Source: Datisca glomerata
Lineage: Eukaryota > Streptophyta > Magnoliopsida > Cucurbitales > Datiscaceae
Assembly (NCBI GenBank): GCA_003255025.1
Contig: QANY01002227.1
Location: 124,001 to 188,000, forward strand
Direction of reading: 5' to 3'
Length of the DNA: 64,000 nt
In this document: positions 56,481 to 64,000 of the stretch, piece by piece
How the letters are laid out: every line of letters starts with the position of its first letter
How positions within the stretch are numbered: position 1 is the first letter of the stretch
Notes under the pieces: generated by a model
The model's database searches: none
What the model was told of the DNA's origin: nothing
What the model saw: the letters and a program-made list of their open reading frames with translations, nothing else
Made by a program: the position numbers and the translations under genes

Positions 56481-57269
56481 GTTGGGAAATCAGCTGTATA
56501 CTAATAGTAATAGGTATATGTACTAAACCTGTATACTAATAGGTGTATATACTAAACCTATACAGAATGTTGTGAGTGACTACATTTCTTCTGGATCATG
56601 AGATATACGGGGTGTATACAGACATGGGCAAAGACCTAAGAAATATATAAAAATACATATCTACTCGTTCGAAGGTTTGAAGTGACCCTGAAGTCCATTT
56701 TTTTAGCTTTTGACCAAAAAAATGAAAAGTTCATCTTTTAGCGGCTTAATTAGACTTGAATTGTCTGGTGTGCCCCTGCAATGTGGGCTTAGTAACAAAT
56801 TGGCCTGTGGCTTGGTGGAGAGAGTGGTATGAATTTCGCTGCACTTAGGGCTGGTTTGTAATTGTTGACTGAAAATGGGTCGTCGGATTAGTTTGATCTG
56901 AGCTCTTCATGTCCTTTGGATTGGTTAAATTGAATCTGGGTCGTCAGTTTTGTTAATGTGGACCGTTGAATAAGGAGATGTGATTGTCATTTCTTCTCAT
57001 TTTCACCCCCCGATTCAAGCCCCAGCCCTCCTCTCTTCTCTTTCCTTCTTTCTTACTCTTCTTTTTCACCGAGTTTTCACTTTTCAGGGAGGATTCTCCA
57101 CCTGCTTCAACTGTTGAAGCCTCATCCCTCTCAATTCTAACAGCATCCAAGCATTGGTAGTGTTCTTTATCTTGAAGAATATTTTCTTCTTACATCTCCC
57201 CAGATTTTGAGGGATTGGTTTATTTTTATTTTTTGTATTTGATTATTTCGATTTTTCACACTTTTCCAG
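56481..57269. other. Intergenic sequence upstream of a candidate exon
   Basis: GTATACTAATAGGT is repeated near 56510-56550. Bases 57000-57070 are pyrimidine-rich, as in a 5' UTR. No gene is recognised. Confidence 0.3.
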
Positions 57270-57416
57270 GTGGTCGGTTGGAGTTACGCATGGATTTTGA
57301 TTTCTTTGTTGCAACTGCTCGTTTTATTCGTTGCAGCTGCTTGGCTATTCAAATCTCCGTCGTCAATAAAGTCCGTCAAGGCAATTCCACAGTTCAAATT
57401 TTACGGCTGCTAGGAG
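57270..57416 (+). other. Candidate orphan exon, unknown product
   Basis: A 147-bp stretch lies between a good acceptor (CACACTTTTCCAG) and donor (GAG|GTAAGC). One frame reads GWSYAWILISLLQLLVLFVA and then AAWLFKSPSSIKSV, a plausible single membrane helix, but a TAG lies six bases before the donor. Another frame is open throughout (LRMDFDFFVATARF). I do not recognise either. It may be a decayed host exon. Confidence 0.3.
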
Positions 57417-58149
57417 GTAAGCATAAATCGCTTAACTTTTTTGTTCTTATCATTTCTTCTCTGTTTTTTGAGCAGTTTGAATCCACAGTAGTAAATTATG
57501 TTTCATGGTACGTATGAATATTTCAGTGTATCGTTTCAAAAAAATTTTAATCATTTAAACTAATATTATAAAATTTATTATATATAATATAACTAAGAAA
57601 AATATTGAATCAATAGATTATATCATGCAAATAATACGTAATCATCATTAAAAATTTAAAATTCAACAAAATATCATATTAATGAGATTAAAATTCAATA
57701 AAAGTATCGTATTAAATAGCATGGTCATCTTGAAACACTCAAATGTTCAACATCATAATTAATTTGTTTGAGTTTCATCATCGTCATCCTCATTAAACTT
57801 TGTAATTCATGAATACCTCCACCAAATTAATCCCACCATACCTTTGCAAAAAAAAAAACATGTTGAAAATAAATTCAATTAAAATAACATAAATTCATAT
57901 GAGTATTTCGGCCGAAACATACCGAAATTCAGCCGAAACTCATTGAAGTTGATCGAAACTAATCAAAACTGACTGAAACTGACTGAAATTCAGAGTGAAA
58001 AATTATAATCCCCTATTTCGTTTTGGTGCATCACCAGAACCGAAATGTTTCGGCCATTTCGGCCGAAACAAAATGAAATTGACAACTAAGATTGAATCAG
58101 GGTCGGAGCCATAACTTGGCTCAGTAGGGTCATTGCTCGACCCATGTTT
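57417..58149. other. AT-rich spacer with a GTTTCGGCCGAAAC-type repeat
   Basis: Bases 57905-58080 contain TTTCGGCCGAAAC phrases in both orientations with GACTGAAACTGACTGAAA between them, which suggests a small MITE. GGGTCGGAGCCATAACTTGG follows at 58091. No coding sequence. Confidence 0.4.
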
Positions 58150-58172
58150 ACTATATATATATAGCCGTAAGT

Positions 58173-58185
58173 TGGTATCAGAGCC
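58173..58185 (+). promoter_or_regulatory. V4 primer-binding site (initiator Met tRNA)
   Basis: TGGTATCAGAGCC preceded by CCGTAAGT. Confidence 0.9.
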
Positions 58186-58255
58186 ATGATTAGTCTTAGT
58201 TATAGTACTGTTTATATTCTCTTTACATTAGGCATACATGGTCACACACACACAC

Positions 58256-59155
58256 ATGTCTGGCCTTAGCTCTGCATCTACAACATCCGTAGCGAATACT
58301 GTAGTATCTACATCGGAGGTAACCGAGTTAATTGCATATCAAGATGTAAAAGAAGCCTTAGATAAATGGACTATACCTTAGGTAAAACCCGAAAAAATTT
58401 ATAAAATTAGAACATTTGATTTCACTAGCTATAAAATAATTAAAACGTTTGAATATGCTATTCCCTTACAGCATAATGATGATGCCATTTATCTGTTGCA
58501 TCTGCATGATTTATATCCATTCATGCAAAAATATAAGTATGTGCATATAGGATTAGTGCAAATTGCATTAAAACTTTTAACCTTGTTAGGTCAGAACACC
58601 ACCATACAGTGCACCCTTAGAGATAGTATGTGTCTAAACTGGAAAGCTTCTCGTATGGGAGCCATAGAGACTAGTTTATCTCATGGACCCGTTTATTTTA
58701 ATATTTATCCGAATTTACGTATTGCGCTGTCTAACAGCAATCTAGCCAAAGTTCTTGAACTAAAAGTTCGATCTCATAGCTATGATTATCTACCAGGATC
58801 TTCTCCCTTTGCAATCCTATTTAAGATTCATCTTAAGGTTCTGACAACCTTAAATCCTTACACCAGAAAGCAAGTGAGCAAGGACATACAGTCCTTATTG
58901 ATACTAATCTGTTCAACAACCAAGTTGTTGTTCCCCATATGATTCCTTGGTTTGAAATCACATTTCCTAACACCTGGCGAATCCCCCAGGCTGTCCCTAC
59001 CAGACCTGTCATCAGAAAATCCATCGAAGGTGTCATCCAAACCCAAGGAGAACATGTCTATCTTCATTTTCAAAAACCACCTCTACCTCTGACCAGAAGC
59101 CCTTCTAGTCTAAGTAGCCGTAGTATTCCTCCCTATAAGGTAGAAATACCATAAT
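58256..59155 (+). pseudogene. V4 movement protein
   Basis: ATG at 58256 opens MSGLSSASTTSVANTVVSTS. SEVTELIAYQDVKEALDKW, SLSHGPVYFNIYPNLRIALS and HLKVLTTLNPYTRKQ follow in one frame with a single stop near 58379. A frameshift near 58875 moves to ITFPNTWRIPQAVPTRPVIR, ending near 59150. It belongs to the caulimovirid (30K-type) movement proteins. Best-preserved copy here, still broken. Confidence 0.85.
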
Positions 59156-60050
59156 CCTCTCGGGCATCAATAGCTGACCCTCTAGGATCAGAGGAATCTG
59201 GTCATTCTTTTCTCCCGGAAGATCAGATTAGAAGAATTCACATTAGCGATAGTCAGATTCCCCATGGTGTTTATGAGTCCACCATTAACAAAAGACCTAC
59301 AAGCTCAATCGCTAGTGACATGCAATTCAATATTTAAATGAATTTTACACCCAATAGTGTATTAAGACAAAGTTTTCACCATGATTTTATGCAGCCAAAG
59401 TATAAGGATTTTAGAGATTGATATTTCTCCAATCATAATCCTCAACAACTTTTAGATCTGAAAAATCTGTACTACTTCCAGTTAGAACATGATCAACGCC
59501 TTCAGTCATTCCCTAAATGGTATTACCAGCTCACCCAAAGAGTCAAAATAAAAGATGACCAACAGTTACAAGTTCTATCAAACATACCAAAAACATGGAT
59601 CACTACTAGTCGTAGAACCTACCAGGCTATGAAATGGATATTTCTTATGATCAGTATACATATGGACATCTCATTGCCTTAGTATAGAAGAAGGATTAGG
59701 ATCATGCAATGATCTGAAAGTCAAAATCTTGACAACCAAAAAGAATTAGGTGAATTCTGTAACCAATTTACCTATGATACTAAGATTCATATCCATCTTC
59801 ATCATCCAAACCTCATAGGACTTCTTCTAAGCCCTCTAAACCGCACAAGAAATACTTTTCTAAGAAGAAATTTAGATATAAAGAGTCAAAACATAGATCT
59901 CAACCACATCAGAAACCTCATCCGAGCAAAGCCAAAGCCATTGCTATAAGTGTGGCTTAACTTGACATTTTGCTAACAAATCCTGATCTAAATTCAAAAA
60001 GAAACTTCATGAGCTATCTCTCGATTAAAAAACTCATCAGAAAATCCTGA
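59156..60050 (+). pseudogene. V4 coat-protein remnant and degenerate zinc knuckle
   Basis: N-terminal text to KTWITTSRRTYQAM ends at a join near 59625, then HLIALV-type text, LGEFCNQFTYDTKI and CYKCGLT appear. In the knuckle the glycine before His is a stop and the last Cys reads Ser. The core seen in V1 (CWWDYC, FRWYND) is absent. Confidence 0.72.
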
Positions 60051-60299
60051 ACTGCCTTTCTGAACACAATTCTACTGCCAGTTCAGATGATGACGTTGCA
60101 TATATTTCTGCATCTGAGTTTGACTCATCTGGCACATCTGAACAACCTGATCAACCGTGTTGTAGCTCCAAAACCTGCAATACCATAACAGAAACCAATT
60201 ATTGGAAAGCAATAGTTGAAATGAACAGTTAGATCTGAATGGACCAGGTCTAAATGTCTTAACAGATACGCAACAATCTTTTCTCACCACAGCCGATCA

Positions 60300-61066
60300 A
60301 ATCACAGATCTTGAAATGAAGCTTGAGTTTTTAGAAACTTACTACAAGGAATATTCCACTCCTGAGATCAGACGTGTAGAAAATTACAGTATGAAAGAAC
60401 TGTTAAACCGTATTCAACAGGATTACATACCACACAAATTTGTTACTATTTCTGATCTGAAAATGAAGATTAATATTATTAAATCTGAAATTCAGCAACT
60501 AAAGAGTGTGAATCAAATCCTTTTCCAAGATCTGAATCTCTTGAAACAGTCTACAGCAAAAGGAAAACCCCTGTAGACTTCCCAGATCTGCCTTCACCAG
60601 ATTAGCCAAGTCAAAGTCAAGGTCAACCTTTGACTTCACCAAATCAGCCATCTCATAGTCAAAGTCAAAGTCAGACTTTGACCTCTCCAAATCAGCCTTG
60701 TCAGACTCACCAGATCAGACAAAGGGAAATAATCCGTATTTATTCCTTATGAACAAAGTAACCTTCCAGAAATGGTACACCAAGATTATCTTAGTAATCA
60801 AACTTGATTTCATCATTACTGACGCCATTGTCTTAGTAGATAGTGGTGCAGATATGAACTGCATACATGAATGATTAATCCCTCTGAAATACTTCCATAA
60901 AACCACTCAATCTCTCACAACCGCCCGTGGGAATTCCATGAGAATTCAGTATAAGATACCAGAAGCGCTTATCTGCAAATAGGGAGTTTGCATATCTGCT
61001 TCATTTGTGCTCATCAAGAATATGACACAAAGCATTATCTTAGACAACACTTTTTAGAATTCAATT
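60300..61066 (+). pseudogene. V4 linker and protease
   Basis: Frame 60316-60576 contains a likely coiled coil (KMKINIIKSEIQQLKSVNQ). Linker repeats and then IVLVDSGADMNCIHE (60827-60871) with the D-S-G site follow, interrupted by a stop just after HE. The ALICK...GVCISASFVLIKNM block ends the domain. Confidence 0.8.
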
Positions 61067-62690
61067 ATGCTTATCACTAGAATTGATACCTCCGGTATCC
61101 ATAACATCATTGATACTGTTGATATTACTTTTGAATTTATAACAAAACCATATATTAAAGAAGTAGATATCATCAGACATCTGATTGATAATAAGACAAA
61201 TCAGTTAAATTTTTTACAGAAAGAAATCCACTTTCTGACAATTAATCAACGAATACAACAACCTGTAATACAGAATAAAATTAAAACAATTCTTCATGAA
61301 TTCCAATATGAAATCTGTAGTGATATCCCTAATGCCGTTTGGGATCGCAAGAAACATATCATCTATTTGTCATATCATCCAGACTTTAATGAAAAGAATA
61401 TTCCTACAAAATCCAGACCTAGCCAAATGAAAAAGGAATATTTAGAACTCTACAAAACTAACATCGAATCCCCGTTAAAGAAAAAATTAATTAGACCCAG
61501 TAAATCTCCTTGGAGTTGTAATGGTTTCTATGTTAATAAAATTGCTGAGATAGAAAGAGGATCACCTAGATTAGTGATTAATTACAAACCATTTAATGAT
61601 GCTTTACAGTGGATTAGATATCCAATACCGAAGAAAAAAGATCTCCTTGATGGACTCTATGACTTAGTGATCTTTCAAAATTTGATCTAAAATCAGGATT
61701 TTGGCAAATCCAAATAGCTGAACAAGATATGTATAAAACTACCTTTACAGTACTCTTTGACAATTATGAATGGAATGTTTTACCCTTTTGTGCAAAAAAT
61801 GGCCCATCTGAATTTCAGCATATCATGAATGATATCTTTAATGCTTATACTGCATTTATTATCTGTTACATTGACGATGTCTTAATATTCTCATCATCTA
61901 TAGATCAACATTTTAAACATCTTAATATTTTTAAGAATGTTATTATCCGAAATGGTTTAGTATTATCTGCCACAAAAATGAAATTATTCCAAACAACAGT
62001 CAGATTCTTAAGCCATAACATTTCTAATGGCACTATCGTTCTTATTAACCGCAGTATAGATTTTGCATCTAAGTTTTCAGATACGATTAAAGATAAAACA
62101 CAATTAGAAAGATTCTTAGGGAGTCTAAATTATATCCGTGATTCTTATCCACAATTAGCTCAGGATACTGTTCTTCTGAATAAGAGATTTCAGAAGAAAC
62201 CTATTCCGTGGACACCAGACTTGACCTTAGCTGTAAAGAATATTAAAGCTAAAATAAAACAATTACACTGTTTAGCTTTACCAAATCCTACCTGGCATAA
62301 AATTATAGAAACTGATGCCTCCAATTTAGGTTATCCATGTATTCTCAAATAAGTAAATCTTCATAATCAGAAAGAAGAATTACTCAGATTCACCTCTGGT
62401 ACTTGGAAAGGACCAGCAAAGAATTATCTGACGATTAAACAAGAATGTTTCACAACTGTAAAATGTGTCTTAAAATTTCAGGATAATTTTTTAAAGCAAC
62501 ATTTTCTTATCTGTGTCGACTACTCTGCTGCTAAACAGATTTTTAAAAAAGATGTACAAAATCTTGCATCTAAATAGATATTTGCATCATGTCAGAGTAT
62601 CTTATCTGTATTTGATTTTGATATTGAGTATATTAAAGGTGAACAAAATTCTTTTCCCGATTTTCTAACCCGTTAATATTTGTAGGGACA
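61067..62690 (+). pseudogene. V4 reverse transcriptase and RNase H
   Basis: Frame 61067-61690 holds the RT N-terminus (KSPWSCNGFYVNK, SPRLVINYKPFNDALQ). A frameshift near 61680 leads to FDLKSGFWQIQIAEQDMYKT and FIICYIDDVLIFSSSIDQ (YIDD catalytic box) in frame 61729-62352. RNase H continues with HFLICVDYSAAKQI and FDIEYIKGEQN to about 62690, with stops near 62350 and 62576. Longest RT in the window, and the best one for phylogeny. Confidence 0.88.
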
Positions 62691-62698
62691 AAACTCTA

Positions 62699-64000
62699 AT
62701 GATCAGTAACCGAGGAAGAGGCCGCAACTCTCGTGGGCGCGAACGAGGCAGAAACAATCTGCAATATCCGAATAATGAGATTTTTTTGCCATCATAATTT
62801 CTAAGTGTACAAGAGGTTACTCGCAAGAGTACTAAAGAAATCCTCTTGACACCAGAACAGTATGTTCCTAACTGTATATCTGAGGAAACAATCATCATTA
62901 TTGAACCGAATGATAAAAAATGGATGGAAGATCCATGGGAGATAAAGACTCGTTATCTCTCCACACAACAGTACCCAACCAGATTCGAACACTATAGATA
63001 CATCTATGAAGCTATAGTAGTCCAATCTGTGAGCATGGAAATAAAACATATATTCCATGACTCTAACCAAAATATCAGCCCTATTACTTTTAGTAAAGTT
63101 GTCATCCGTAATTTCATCTCCATCAATCAATGGGGTCTGCACCCCCACACTACAACAACTATGGAGATACATAAAAAAATCATAAAATATAGTTATTGGG
63201 ATTACATGGAATCCTTTACAAATATCTTTTATTATCAAAATCTGATACGTAACCATACATGATTTATCTGTATATGCCCCAAAGTATTAGACGCAAGTCT
63301 ATCAAATTGGTTCCTCCTATGGTGGGATAAGTTTGGTCTCACGTTTGATACTCTACCCAATGTACTTCAAATTGAATTCAAGGAATGTCATTCACATTAT
63401 GCCCTTCTCAATAAAAATATCGTATCAAAAGCATTGGTACATTTTATTATCTGATTCAATACCCCATGGATTTGAAAATGGGATCTCAAATGTGAATACC
63501 AGAATGACATACCCGTATTGAAACGTATTTTCTTCACTAAATGGTGGGATAAATGAATGAACCTCCACTTAATTGAATTAATTAAAATGATTAAAACTCA
63601 TGCACAAGCCTGCTATGAAGCAGTGCCTAAGGCTTTACCAGCATCAACCAACAATTCATTCTTAAATGCTCAGAACGTAATTAAACAACAGCTCCCACAC
63701 ATCAGTGAAAAAGAACTGGCCGTCAAGACCATAGAATTTGTCAAAAACTAGTTCCTACACGTTTTTTGATCTGACACCTTCTCCATGGCCACATCTAGTT
63801 CTCACCCGAGTCCAAAAAAACAGGCAACCCCAGATCTGCCCACTACAGATCTCAGCATTGACCTCACACAACATAATGCCTTCAGCATCCTTGGTGGTGA
63901 AAGTCAGACCCGAATGATGATCTGTCAGATCTGTCACCAGAAGTCGACCCACCAGAGCCAACCATTGCTGACTTTTGGGAATCCTTGACCTCTATCATTT
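62699..64000 (+). pseudogene. V4 ORF2 (function unknown), cut by the window edge
   Basis: ATG at 62699 opens MISNRGRGRNSRGRERGRNN, an Arg/Gly-rich start. Then come KSTKEILLTPEQYVPNCISE, YSYWDYMESFTNIFYYQNL, NWFLLWWDKFGLTFDTLP and, after several stops, TDLSIDLTQHNAFSILGGES near 63850. No known domain is recognised. The same order is seen in V1. A downstream ORF in this place is a feature of florendoviruses. Confidence 0.75.

Larger units (their letters stand above)
58150..64000 (+). mobile_element. Endogenous florendovirus-like copy V4 (plus strand, runs off the window)
   Basis: The most complete 5'-to-3' order: primer site, movement protein, coat-protein remnant, protease, RT, RNase H, separate ORF2. 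It starts next to a (TA)n run (58151-58163). Only the coat-protein core is lost (join near 59625). Long RT frames remain open (61067-61690, 61729-62352), but stops and shifts are spread throughout. Confidence 0.88.

Overview
The window is nuclear DNA from a flowering plant, most likely a eudicot; the species cannot be named from the sequence. I found no intact host protein gene. The evidence for a plant is a dense set of plant-type LINEs, Ty1/copia and Ty3/gypsy (Tat-type) LTR retrotransposons, a PIF/Harbinger transposon with its Myb-like partner gene, several MITEs, copies of a florendovirus-like endogenous caulimovirid, and plastid DNA fragments (rpoB, ndhC, trnT-GGU, rbcL, rpoC1). Almost every reading frame carries stops and frameshifts, so this is old, layered repeat DNA.

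Layout. 1-1508: 3' end of a LINE. About 3140-5700: one arm (R1) of a diverged inverted segmental pair; its partner R2 is at about 54230-56480. 5990-7800: a second degraded LINE interrupted by a foldback MITE. 8100-35760: one LINE (LINE C) split into four pieces by three insertions: a nearly complete copia element (8638-13607, 5-bp target duplication, 323-bp LTRs), a PIF/Harbinger element (14415-21328), and a Tat-lineage gypsy complex (21948-35350). The gypsy complex contains pol with dual RNase H on the minus strand, a plastid DNA mosaic in gag, an inverted partial second element, and three copies of an intron-containing antisense ORF. 35886-37335: a long-TIR, Mutator-like element. 38826-39259: a hAT-type MITE with an 8-bp target duplication.

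39370-53210 is a rearranged block of three virus copies: V1 minus, V2 plus, V3 minus. V1 and V2 join head to head and V2 and V3 join tail to tail. A fourth copy, V4, runs on the plus strand from 58150 past the window edge. The order of parts is movement protein, coat protein with zinc knuckle, protease, reverse transcriptase/RNase H, then a separate ORF2. V2 and V3 each carry a plastid insertion just before or inside the movement-protein gene, and V2, V3 and V4 have each lost the coat-protein core. All copies are broken by stops, frameshifts and deletions.

The main story is nesting and rearrangement order: LINE C first, then the copia, Harbinger and gypsy insertions, with plastid DNA patched into the gypsy and viral sequences. 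Coordinates of degraded elements are by-eye estimates; LTR and TSD boundaries of the copia element and the hAT MITE are exact as read.
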